From positions 14,988,632 to 15,052,631 of the forward strand of contig NC_060885.1 in the NCBI RefSeq assembly GCF_014805685.1: a stretch of DNA of 64,000 nt, given 5' to 3'. Every line of letters starts with the position of its first letter. Position 1 is the stretch's first letter. Position numbers and translations under genes: made by a program. Source of the stretch: Silurus meridionalis (lineage: Eukaryota > Chordata > Actinopteri > Siluriformes > Siluridae). The notes beneath the pieces were generated by a model. It was given only the letters and a program-made list of their open reading frames with translations, had not been told where the DNA came from and did not search any database. Below, piece by piece: positions 1 to 11,429 of the stretch.

Positions 1-3000
1 TATTGACTATTGTGGCCTCAGAAACACTGGCAAACATTAGGGAAAAAGAGGTAGAAATGCTAACACTGTCAGCATGGGGTTCTGTGAATCCTGGCTCGGA
101 TAGTTTCTCAACCTTCTCTACAGTTTTTCAACCTTCTCTTTTGTTTATGCTTGCTTGTGATGTTTTCTAACAAATCTAATTCTATTTTTAAAATACAAAC
201 TTTTAGCTGAATGTAAAACACCATGATACTTACAGTGTAGTTTCTAAAGAAGAATGAATGAATGCTAAATTCATCGCATAGAAACTCGTGTACATAATCA
301 CAAAAAAGCTTCATATTTGACTGCTCATTCGTCTGACTGACAACATCCCTAGATCCATTGTAAAACTTTATTGTCAGTCAGGTGTCCTGCATGGGCAAAA
401 TGTATACAAAAACCCCAAAGCAATTAGATTTTGCTGCTATCCATATTTGTGTTTGCATTTGTTTAGAACACATTATATTCTATATTAGTATTCAGGTCAC
501 TTTCACATGTATCTGATAATAGTAGTCACTTATTAACCTGCAAGTATTTAAATATTTTTTACAAAAAGCAATAGTTTACGCATGAACAATAAGTAGATGC
601 ATAGTGGAATAATTAGAATGATACACAATCTACAGTATAGTATTAGATTTTAAGTTATATATATTTCTTGTTGGTCATTTGAAAGTAAGGTTACAGACTA
701 CTTGAGAGAAAAGTCGCTGTCATGTAACTTATATTAAGTGTGTAAATGGGGATAGTTGGGGCTTTTATGGTTTTATGAACTAAATGCTACTTGTGACTTT
801 CCCCTGTATTTTTTTCTAAGGACAAAGAAAAGCAAAAGAACTGATTATGTTTGAAGGTTTGTCAGTTAAATCAGCAGGTTGAGTAGTTACATAATAGTAT
901 AACATTATTTTAGAGATAAACCAGTGGAAGCACATTAGTCTACAATCACATAGATGTGTTCTTTTTCAATAAAAAATAAATAATATAATATGAATGTTAA
1001 AATTAATTTTGTTACAAAAAATGTAAAACAGATAAAATATGCTTAATTTATAGTTTCTTGCCATCTTGTTTTTTTCTTACTTTGATTTATTTGGTATTGC
1101 GTTACTCTTGGGCAAACTCGTATATAAAATCAACCATCAATACATAATCCATCAGTGGTTTTATCAAGTGTTCTGTATTTATTATTTCATGCTTTTCAAA
1201 AGCAACAAAAAAGGGCAGAAAATTGCAGTCTGACATGTTTACAATGTTATGCTATGCACAAAGTATTCACACACTAATTGCAGAACAACCCAAATCCCAC
1301 CCAGCCCCACCCTGCACCATGTTCTACTAGATTGTCTTCTTGCCCTTGTTTGTATCATATTTGTTATTATTTTTACAAATGGCTCAAAGTGGACAGAAAG
1401 TGGAAGAAAATACCACCAATGAAATAATTTTACTTAGGTTTGTAAGACTGCAAATAATGTGCGCTTTAGCGCATTGATCATATTGTGAGACTTGATTTCT
1501 CACTCAAACAGAGCATATTAATAAATGAGTCAATTTCTCTTTGGTGTGTGCTTAGAAACAATCAAATTTGTTTTCCCCTTTTTCTGTCTTTGAAATTAGA
1601 GAATAGAATGACAGCATTTCAATTCACTTTTTATTTTTCAATTATAAATAAAAAAACCTAATGATTGCAACATACACAGACTAATGTAGTATGACCAAAA
1701 ATAAAGATCTTATTTTTATGCTATACTTTCAAGGATGTTTCTCTTTAAACAAATTACCAAAGTCATAAGAATGGCATTTTCATTACTATTATAGTTTAAG
1801 ACCCGCATCATCATATGCTTATGACCTTGACACTTTCATGTATACAACTGTATGTTTGCATGTAAGTGTATGGATAGGGATTTAAACAACAACAACAACA
1901 AAAGCAATTAATTACTTTGTTGTTCTTTAATATGATAATGGGGATCATTATTGTAAAGAAAAAAAACACAGAAAGTCGTTATTTATAACTGTGTGTATGA
2001 GTGTTACTCTGTTGTTCTTCAGTTGTTTAATGATGTACATTATTGCACATAATAATTCATTACTAATTTTTATTATTTAAAAGCTTCCTTTTGATAAACT
2101 GCAGAATTTGTTTCTGATCACGACATTGCAGTAGATTAATGATATCCATTTCTGTCTTTAAACCATGATTGGCTGAACAAAAACAACACTCCAGTCCTGT
2201 GCTCCTTTGACGAGCCCTAAATAACTCATATAAATATTCATGTTTAAGGTGCTGAGGTATTTGGATAGGTGGGTCTGTTGGGTAGGAGAGCTCCAGGAGG
2301 AAGGAAAGGCTTTACTACTGAGAATTATGTCGATACGATCAATAATTAATCAGTAGTTATTACAAAAGAGCCATAATTACCGCCTCAGGTTATTATGGCA
2401 TAGTTAAAAATGAACTCATACTAACATACTTACTCAGTAATTATAGGTCGTAGGTCTTGGTATTTTACTTATTAGGTCTTAGTATTTAAATACTCGTTCT
2501 TTACTGCTTCATTTACTGAACAATATTGTAAGTGTTAAACGATTGTAAATACACTCTGATTAGTAGCTTGCGGTGCATTAAAGAGGAGTGCAGTAACATA
2601 AGATCTGAGTGTCATGGCCATGTGGGTGACTCAAGAGGTCACATTGTGTGTAAGTGTCCACCTCCCATGATATAATTACTGATCTGCACTTCCCTGTCAT
2701 TTCCTTCACACTCGCAATTAAAGGCCAATCAGTATGAGTGTGTCTTCAGCTCTTCAGGCACACCATGATCATCTGGAAAGTGTTCTTTCTCATCTGTGTG
2801 TACTAAGATAAGTAGCTAATAAAACTGTGCAATCTGACAGTGGACAAACATGTTGACATGGGGGGACGGAAGACAGGAAGATAGTGTTGTATGGAAAAAT
2901 TATAGGCTAAACGTAAAGTAGGGAAAGCAGTAAAGGTGGCTCTTTTTTTAATTGGTTAGTTACTTGTTATCGCTTTGTATTTTTATTATACTTTACAAAA

Positions 3001-3360
3001 TTATACTCGATTTATCGCTTTTCTTATTTCATTTGCATGTAAACCTCTCAGCATTGAATTCTAGATGTATAAAAGCTGCAATATATATGAAATTCATTTA
3101 TTCCATATATTTCTGTTGTCATTGTCAGATGTACATACAAATGCTAATATTTCAGAGTAATGACCACGGCACAATGCAATAAAAGCACCCCGGACATCCA
3201 GGAGCATGACTGGGACAAACACATCGCTTTCTTATTTTTAAATCTTAATGTGGACTGTCCTAAATTCACACTCCTGCACCAGTGCCAAGTGCCTCTTTCA
3301 CCCACTCCTTCCTGCCTGATGTATTCAGGCCCTTAGTCTTAGTCTAATAAGTGACACAGT
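1..3360. other. unique AT-rich DNA, no gene seen
   Basis: AT-rich sequence with short homopolymer runs and a short AAC tract near 1888. No open frame longer than 76 codons, no recognised repeat family and no RNA gene were seen. Stretches near 2160-2240 and 2580-2760 are less AT-rich and look non-repetitive, so they could be conserved non-coding DNA, but nothing visible proves it. Confidence 0.6.
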
Positions 3361-3367
3361 AGGGCCA

Positions 3368-3368
<1 letters not shown>

Positions 3369-3430
<62 letters not shown>
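3369..3430. repeat. (TG)31 microsatellite
   Basis: Uninterrupted TG dinucleotide array of about 31 units. The apparent poly-CV and poly-HT proteins on the two strands here are only its translation. Such purine-pyrimidine alternation can adopt Z-DNA and is usually length-polymorphic. Confidence 0.98.
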
Positions 3431-3431
<1 letters not shown>

Positions 3432-3696
3432 ACGCAAATTCTATTTATGCAAGGCAGGTGAAAAGTTGGAAAATTGGTCCGTTCCATCATGCCGGACATG
3501 GAGGCAGCGGTGACACCCTGATCAGGTGTGCATGCATAATCGCCACCAAAAATAATCACTGTTTTGAATAATCCACCCCCCAAATTCTTGCAGCTTCGAA
3601 TTCTTCCAGGGAGGTATCTCATAAATCTTTACAATGAATGTAAATCAGAGATGGAAGGGCTGCTACCACCAGGCCTCTTAGGAACTCTGTAAGATT

Positions 3697-3779
<83 letters not shown>

Positions 3780-3780
3780 G
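3697..3780. repeat. (TC)n microsatellite
   Basis: About 80 bp of TC dinucleotides with rare interruptions (a TTTC early, a TGTC near the end). The minus-strand RE-rich open frame over it is an artefact. The homopurine-homopyrimidine mirror symmetry is of the type that can form triplex DNA. Confidence 0.98.
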
Positions 3781-4203
3781 CTCTGCTTTTCTTGAAAATT
3801 TACACAGATGATGCATGAGGTTGCTGGTGGCGGGAGCTAGCAAAAAGCAATGTTTTAACATCTATCTAGGAGGTGATTTTAAGTGCTTTCTGTAAATGCT
3901 CTGCTGTGTTTTAGACTCACCTCAGAGAATCAGCTCATGGCTTCAACCTTCCTCAATGTAACACACTTTCAGTACAGTGCTGTGGCTTTAGTGTTGTATT
4001 ACCATAGAAACTCACAATCACACAATGGCAATCGCACAATCTAATTTTTTAGTCTTTTATTATTTTTTAAGAAAAAGTTGTGCTGTTTTTATGTGTTGCT
4101 GTGTTTATTCCACGCATGTGTGTTATAATTTTTGGGGAAGAGAGAAGGGGGGGTAGTGGTGAAGAGGGTTCAGAAACAGCAGTGTGTTGGCTAGATACAT
4201 AAA

Positions 4204-4206
<3 letters not shown>

Positions 4207-4277
<71 letters not shown>

Positions 4278-4286
4278 GTATGTGTG
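4207..4286. repeat. (TG)n microsatellite
   Basis: About 33 perfect TG units followed by an imperfect tail (TGCGTGTGTATGTGTG). All three minus-strand HT-rich open frames over 4067-4553 come from this array. Confidence 0.98.
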
Positions 4287-6239
4287 CTGCAGAGAGTTTT
4301 CTCTGGGTGATTGAGCGACCCTGCCATGGTGCCATTGTAATGAGCATCCACTAGAGTGAGGAAAACTTCTAGCTGGAAAAGTTACAGAATTATTTAGAGT
4401 AGGCTCTGTGAAAATTACAATATGCACAATCCACCTTCTCGTTAAAGGATGAAAAATAATAAAATTCTTTGTGACAGCTTTCCAGCACTTGTAATGTATA
4501 ACGATTTTTTCCCCACCCTGTGAATGATTTTTTTTTCCAGACTCTGGATACATCTGTTTTGCATGAGATGCATAAAATGACAGGACTTAGACAGCTAGTG
4601 CATCTAGTGACAAAGATTACTGTCAGCCACCTCCTTGAGTTAATTCATCATTGGAAATGGTCCGTTCCCTTCCTCTGTCTCTTAGCAACAGCCTATCCCC
4701 TGGTGCTGCCTTTGCCACATGTGTATGTGTAATATAGTGCTCTTCAGAATACCTTTTACATAAAAATAAGCGAGGTAATTTCGATTTTACATTTTTATTG
4801 CATTACCATAAAATATTGGGCATATTACATTGGAAATTCATATCTAAAGAATTTGATTCTACCAGCTATTATGCAGTGCAAGGCATAGTGGTTATACTTG
4901 TTAATCCGGGTGTATGAATAAGGAAATATTTGCTTTGGATATTAGTTTTTTGGTGGCAGAGAGCCGGGATGGGGGAAACTTTGCAATAAAGCAGAATGGG
5001 AGGGGAACCTACCTCTTAACATGCAAATCACCTGGCTCACCTTCTCTGATGAATGGCTGCGGTGACTCTGTTTAAAAAATCGTCCTTTCACACAAGGCTT
5101 GGCGGTAAAAGATTAGGTGCTAACAATTTTACAAGAAAACAAACACAGTGTGCTCTGTTGATTTTGTCGAGGGGTCAATATTTTGATATAAGTCTGTCAT
5201 ACCTGCTGTCCGATATGAAGGACTAACTGATGTAACAGGAAAAATCTGTCTTACAGATATAGTAAAACATCTGAAAGGACATCTGATTATGTAAACATCC
5301 AGTAATAATACTATAATCTGTTATATGTACAGTGAAGACATTTAAACGGATTATGGGGACCAAACATACTGGAGCCAACCACTCTTTCTGTTTCTATGTG
5401 TGTGTATCTGGAGTGACACTATGGTGTTACAGCTTTATCTGCCATGAAAAGGTGAATCTATGAGTGATCTCCCCAATTTAAAAGCACTCAACCCTTACAA
5501 CCGCTGAGATGAATACTTTGCATATATTCATGAAACAATACTTCAATTTAAGCATTAAGCATCAATTTGTTATTTCACAAAACACTGCTGCAACTTAGCT
5601 GCAACAAATCACAGACAGCAGCACAAACAACAAAAACACTTTTTTTATACATTTTTTTTTTACTCTTGAGAGTCTTCAAGCAAATGAGTTACAAACCTCT
5701 GCCTCCGAGTCCATATTTCGACGTTGCATCTAATTTTAGTCCTATCATTTTCTCCTACTGAATTTTTGACAAAAAACATATCTCGATTCATAGACAGGGA
5801 TCAGAGTTCAGCTCACTGCAGAGCGCTTGTGTATGACAGTGTTAAGGCAGGTCAGGGAAGCAGAGACAATGCGTGAAATTAAGATCACTGGACTGAAGTA
5901 CAAGACAAGCGTGTGGCAGGAAAATAAACATATATGCCACAATACAAGATGTCATTGTTCTTACATGACTGTTGGCATCTCAACTGTGTAAAGCAAAAGC
6001 CCCCTTTCCTATAAACACACAGGACACAGATGCACAAAAATAATACTTTCTTAAAAAAAAAAAAAAGAAATCTAACCAAATCAAATTATTAAAGAAAAAT
6101 ATTTGATTTGTGGAGGAATCTACTGACAAAATCATTCACAAGCCATCTTTTTTTTGTAGCCTCAGTCAAAAATCCTCTAATTATTTCAGTTATATTTTGG
6201 CAGCAGAATAGCGAGAGGGAGACAAACAATACCAAATTG

Positions 6240-6420
6240 TAACAGCACTCTCCAACAGAATAATTTACCTCCAATTCAGCTCGGCAAGCAGCCGGCTCAG
6301 CTTCTTAATTAAGCGCTTGGCCAGAGAAGAATCTGAGTCGAATAATGATCTGTGCATGTGGATAAACAGCAGCTATTGACTCTGTAATAGGTAGGTTTCA
6401 TGGGATTTGTGGTTCAATAG
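6240..6420. promoter_or_regulatory. candidate conserved non-coding element (homeodomain-type palindrome)
   Basis: Non-repetitive block of balanced composition in AT-rich surroundings. It contains the 10-bp palindrome CTTAATTAAG at 6304-6313, a TAATTA homeodomain-type core, followed directly by CGCTTGGCC, and AATAATGA just downstream. It resembles vertebrate developmental enhancers, but conservation cannot be tested here; the call is inference. Confidence 0.2.
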
Positions 6421-7319
6421 TAATGAGATGAAGTGAGTAGAGCCTTCTGCACACAATGAACTAAGTACTGTCCAGACAGTGGCTTTCAAATGCAATAGCT
6501 ACTCATCAATACTTTTCCACAGGTTTCCGTGAGAGGCGAGGAATTTATCAACACCTTAAAAAGGAACATAGGATGCAGGAACACGGTTGAATAAAACACA
6601 ATGATCGATGAGGTGTCATGTGTTGCTTTTTTTTTCACTGGACAAAATAAAGTAAAAAAATTGCATATGGCTCAGAGAACTATCAGGAAAGTCATTTGCA
6701 TTAGAGAGAGTGATTTTTAAAGTGCTTTCATCTGTTGTGTAAGCAGGGTTACTTTCAGTGATGTGGGCCACCGTCAGTAGATCGTTTTGGGCAAAGACCC
6801 CTCATTAGCAAGGTGACGGCAAAAACAAACAGTATACCTAACCGAGTCTGTGTTTTGTTCCATTTACATAGTTCAAGCCAATCTGCACCATTTCCCAACA
6901 TAAGAGCCGGATGCTTTAAAAAGCCAGTTCTCCACTGGCCGTGCCCTCGCCAGTCAACAGCCGCGCATCAATCAGCTACTGAGCTAATTTCGCAGGTCTC
7001 TCTCGGATTCTGCTGAGTGCTACATGCAGGTGGGCTAATGCTTTTTTGTAGGCCACCACTCAATTAGAGTGCCACATGCTACAAAACAGCAAACAAATAT
7101 GCTAGCAAAAAAAAAAGATAGAAAAATCATGTATTCTACCTGCGTATGCTGCTCACAGGCTAGGCAACATTAACTCTAAGAAGCTAAAAGTGTGCGTTGA
7201 ATGCTCTGTTGAACGCACTCTTGTGTGCGATGGATCAAGCAGCCGGAATCAAATGAGCCAGAATGCAACCTACATTGAGGCAAGCATACAGCTGTAAATA
7301 CAGCTTACTTGCACTGGGC

Positions 7320-7600
7320 CCTCCTTTGCCTGCTGTGTGAAGGAGAGTGTGTGAGAATGGCGTAGAGGCCCTGGTGGTTGGTACTGTGGTATTAGCAGGC
7401 TTAGTTAACATCGGGGCATAAGGCAGTGAGAGGAAGTTGTGGCAGCTTTCCTCGTGTCATTACTCTGAGATGGCTCTAATGGCTGTCCCGCTGGAGAGCC
7501 ACTTCAGAGGCGACGCTTGCACAAGCGTGCTTCACTTGCACGCTAAGCGCCCCCACGTTCCCGCAGCCCGAGAGCTGCATGCCGCGTGCTGTATGTAAAT
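7320..7600. promoter_or_regulatory. GC-richer block with overlapping short hairpins
   Basis: Local rise in GC and CpG, with a pair of overlapping inverted repeats: ACGCTTG at 7513-7519 with CAAGCGT at 7522-7528, and AGCGTGC at 7524-7530 with GCACGCT at 7538-7544. The block is not a recognised repeat. It could be an enhancer or a small CpG-containing promoter; no TATA box or exon was identified. Confidence 0.2.
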
Positions 7601-8235
7601 TCCCCTCATTTATAGCATTATCTGAAGGAGGATATTGTCACTCCACGGTAATGTGCATGTACATGCTGCCGTCGTCGCATGCATGCATAAGAGAGATACC
7701 CACTAACACACAATAACATGAGCACAGATGAGAGTGAAGCATGGGAAGAGAGGAGTAAAAGAGAGAAATAAAAACGGGTGACTAATAGAGACATAAGGAG
7801 GAGAAAGGGAGGAGGAGCGTGAACCAAAGAGAGACGCTTTTTTTTTTTCCTGAGCTGAATAAAGAAATGTCTCTATTGAAAAATAGCCAGGTGGGTAAAT
7901 TTAACTAGCTCAGCCATTTGCCGAGTGGACAAAGGTAAGAGGAGACAGAGCAGACAGAGATGGAGAGGTGCACGAAAGAATAGTTTCAAAATACAACTAA
8001 CTGATGAAGAGAGAATGAAAATTATTAACAGAAGTATAGATAGTAGATATGAGTGTGAAGAGTGTAAAATAGGCATAAATATGTAGTATTTTTCTGGGTG
8101 GGAAAAAATTAAATAAACTCCACTAAACAGGCAAAATATTACTGGAAACATTTATATAATGTGCGTGTTTTATAATTACAATGAAGAAAATTTGTAAAAT
8201 AAAAATTTACAGAGGCCATGCTTTTTATTAAATTG

Positions 8236-8726
8236 ACAAACAACCACCGTCCACTATATAAGGAACATCTGTACACCCACACATGCATGCAGTTATCCAA
8301 TCAGCCAATCGTATGAAATAGCACAGTACATAAAGTCATGCAGATAAATGGCATAGACTTCATTCAATGTTTACATCAAACATTAGAACGACAAATTTGG
8401 CATGGTTGTTGGTACCAGAGCTACTGATTAGAATATAAAAGAAAAAAGGTATTTATAATCTTTTGGGTTTATACTTAATGGTGTGAAAAACAAAGAACTT
8501 GCTGTGTGTGATGGGTCTGCATGCTGAAACATCTTGTTAAAAGAGACCAGAGGTTAGAGTAACTTAAATAAGCACTTTAATTCCCACCATGGTGAACATT
8601 AACTGAACATCTTGACCTGTAATTGCATGATGTTATGCATTTAAATATTGCCACATGATTGGCTGATTATATAATCATTAATAAGCAGGTGTACCAGTGT
8701 TCCAAATAAAGTGGATGATAAGTGTA
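8236..8726 (+). mobile_element. Tc1/mariner-like element relic with long inverted ends, internally deleted
   Basis: The left end reads CCGTCCACTATATAAGGAAC and the right end GTTCCAAATAAAGTGGATGA, a degenerate version of the fish Tc1-like terminus (family sequence recalled, not searched). The ends form long imperfect inverted repeats, roughly 8240-8395 against 8575-8724; for example ATCCAATCAGCCAATC on the left mirrors GATTGGCTGATTATAT on the right. The middle (about 8400-8580) resembles the start of the transposase-coding part, and the rest of the gene is missing. A TA follows the right end, as expected for Tc1 target sites. It encodes no working transposase; mobilisation would have required a full-length relative. 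Confidence 0.8.
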
Positions 8727-10396
8727 ATTGTTACAGACACTATATTGCTCCTAAATTAAATTCTTATAAATTATAGATTTAATGTTGAGGGCAATAAAAT
8801 CAGTGCATCATCCGCTACAGTCTATGTTAGTTACATTACAAAAAAGTAGATGTAGTAGAATAAAGCATAGTTTAAAAAGTCTTGACTTGCTTGCGCACCT
8901 TTTTTTAGTCTCGCATTAGCAGTAACTTGGACACGTGGACAAGTATTGCTTTAAATAGTAGGACATGGTATTGAGAGGGTAGTTGTATATTTGTAAAGAT
9001 CAGACAGACTGACATTACACATGCTATTACTCTGCTAAGAAATGTTGTAGAGATATTTAGTCTGAATGCTGTGTGTGCATTTTTAGATCCATACAGTGAT
9101 TACATTTATCCGGGTTCCATATGGCTTTAACTGTGTATGTCCAGAATATAAATACAAGTGCATTAGCGTTTTGTGGCTACTAAAATTGCTTTGTCATGAA
9201 TAAAATTAATAAAGAGAGTCCCAAAAAACAAATTGTGCTTGACAGACTCCAACCTCTCTGTTTCCCTGTCACTGGTTCTCATCTGGGTCTAATAAGCTTC
9301 ATTCATGCACAGCTCTTTCATTCATTAAAGACAACCATGGCCCTTTGTAGACCTGCAATAAACAGGAGCAAAGAGAAATATTAGAACGTGTTTATTTATG
9401 AATCCGTTAATAATGAGGCGATTGATGAAAACAGCTTTCTCAGCAGTGCACTTGCTAAACAAACAGTGCGCGCATATGCAAGAAAAAGCTAGTTATCCTG
9501 TGTGACTTAGACAAAGCTAGCAATCAGAGCGCCAGCAATTAGCTGAGCTTTTCCTATGTGGTGACCCTATACATCTTTGTTATTTTCAGTCACCCATGGC
9601 TGCTGCATGGTGTAGAAACTAAAGTCAAATCATCATCAGTTTTTCTTAAATCATTTCCCTTGCTCTTTGTTCGTGTTTAATGGAATAGGTCAATCTTGCA
9701 TATTTGTTTATATGAATGCATAAATATGATAATGTTTCTATAGTAACAACTTCTTCATATGCACTTGTATAATGGAATAAACATGTTTATATGAATGGAA
9801 TAAATAAAAGTGTTAATATTAACAAAGACAAAACGTCTTATTATGGGTCAATTGTTAACAAAAACAAGTTACAAAATTCTTGATATGTTGATGCTTACAT
9901 TAAAACACATTATATTATTTATGGAAGGAGTCTCCAGTGTCCGTGCTTTATAACAGTCTGTTGGTTCTTTCACCAAGGGAAAGTTTTCCTGAAAGATGAC
10001 TTGTTACTAGTTAGAGAGTTGCTCCTCTGCAGTGATGTGACAGTTTTACACAGGAGTCCAAACATTAACAGTAAAAAGAAATTAGAAATAGTTAAAATAT
10101 ACACTAAGTGGGGGAGGAAGTAATACTCCTATCATATTATAGTCTAAAACAACACAAGACACGTCATTCTGAAATCTTTATTCCCACTGAAGCATTATCT
10201 TCATTGGTTTGTGTGAAAGCTGAAGTGACCTAAAGTTCAACACAAAAGCAGTTCATCACTGGCAAGCTGTATGGCAGTGCTTAAGTTCTGGGACGGTAAA
10301 GGAGAAAAACATTTGACACAAGGATTGTTATGGGTTATAAACCCTTTTTTTTACATGCAAAGTTCCTTAGTTTTTTAGTGGGAAATTGGATGCTAG
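8727..10396. other. unique AT-rich DNA, no gene seen
   Basis: No supported gene or RNA. A loosely repeated motif, TGTTTATATGAATG followed by ATAAAT, occurs near 9704 and 9786, suggesting a small old duplication. The open frames present (at most 85 codons) are unremarkable. Confidence 0.5.
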
Positions 10397-10929
10397 TGTC
10401 AGGATCTTCCGGGCACGCGGCGCGCGATTCCGGTCTCACAGCACGCATTTCCGGGTCGGCAGCCATCTTGCCGTTTTTCCTGCGCCTCCCGGTATTTAAG
10501 GACACACAAAAGTTTAGCTCGGGGCTAGATTATTTTAGCATCTCCACAGGGAATTTTCACCCTGCCTGCTCTGGAGTCTGTTTCTGATCCTGATCCTAAA
10601 CCTGATCCTGTCCCTGACCCTGACCCTGACCCCTGTTCTGCCCTGCCTTTGGTTTTGAAATTTGGACTGTTTTTTTTGGTTTGTGTTTCTGCTCTGTCCT
10701 TCATGGTTCTGTTTGCTGGCTCTCTAAATCTTTTGGTTTTGTCTCTCCCTGCATCGCCCTGTTTGCCTGTGTTTTGACTCTGGACTGTTTATTAGACTGT
10801 GTTTTTGCCTTACCCCATTGCTCAGTTACCTTTTTGTCTTTATTAATTATTGGGTCCTCACTCACCTAGTCACCTGAGTTTCCTTGGCCGTGCACCGTGT
10901 CCTGCAATCTCTCCCATGAGTTTCTGACA
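10397..10929 (+). mobile_element. solo LTR of an LTR retrotransposon, complete with 5-bp target duplication
   Basis: A 533-bp unit beginning TGTCAG and ending CTGACA (TG...CA with a 6-bp terminal inverted repeat), flanked on both sides by GCTAG (10392-10396 and 10930-10934), a perfect 5-bp target-site duplication. Internal layout fits an LTR promoter: a CpG-rich first 100 bp with GCCATCTTG (inverse of a YY1-type site), a TATA-like TATTTAAG at about 10493, a degenerate CCTGAC/CCTGATC repeat at 10585-10635, and ATTAATTA followed by GGGTCCTCACTCACC near the 3' end. No gag, pol or env lies next to it, so it is a solo LTR left by recombination. A 5-bp duplication fits Ty3/Gypsy or BEL/Pao; the family is not determined. 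Orientation comes from the TATA-to-polyadenylation order. Confidence 0.85.
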
Positions 10930-11138
10930 GCTAGTCCTGCCAACTGTCACAATTAAAACAATGTCCATATCATTTGTACGTGGCATAACAATATTTGCTA
11001 AGTGGCCTGAAGTCTATATTAAACTATGCTCAATTAATCATGTACAGCATCACTAACAATTGATGGGGAGTCTGTAGAGAGGTGAGGGATTGAGTGTGAA
11101 ATGGGTAGACAAACCCTGTTTTTTTTTTTTATAATTAA

Positions 11139-11420
11139 CAATGAAAATCTCAACATCTTCATCTCCACCTCCTGTCTTTTACTCAATGCCACTGTCTCTA
11201 AACCATACAACATCGCAAGTCTCACCACAGTCCTATAAACTTTCCCTTTCACTTTCACAGATACCCTTCTACCACAAATCACTCCTGTCACTCTGCTCCA
11301 CCCACTCCACCCTGCCTGCACTCTTTTCTTCACTTCCCTAACACACTCTCCATTACTTTGCACTGTTGACCACCAGGTACCTGAACCTCTCCACCTTCTC
11401 CACCTCTTCTCCCTGCACTA
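11139..11420 (-). mobile_element. LINE reverse-transcriptase 3' fragment (RTE-like), frameshifted
   Basis: The minus-strand translation contains QSNGECVREVKKRVQAGW, then KVKGKVYRTVVRLAMLYG, LETVALSKRQE and KMLRFSL, the familiar C-terminal part of fish LINE open reading frame 2 downstream of the reverse-transcriptase catalytic core. Upstream on the same strand a VERFRYL-type motif is still readable, but in another frame; a one-base difference around 11385 breaks the frame. Homology stops abruptly at about 11139. The catalytic core and endonuclease are absent, so this is a dead, 5'-truncated copy. The exact family (RTE or a relative) is from memory. Confidence 0.8.
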
Positions 11421-11429
11421 CTTATTAAA

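Larger units (their letters stand above)
4290..8235. other. unique DNA, no gene; two candidate regulatory blocks
   Basis: Non-repetitive sequence without a recognisable gene or mobile element; open frames are at most 120 codons and unrelated to known families. Sub-blocks at 6240-6420 and 7320-7600 are listed separately as regulatory candidates. A purine-rich stretch lies at 7700-7950. Confidence 0.5.

Noticed and set aside
10585..10635. Telomere-like CCTGAC/CCTGATC repeat
   Set aside because: The unit is CCCTGA-type, not the vertebrate CCCTAA, and it lies inside the LTR as part of that element.
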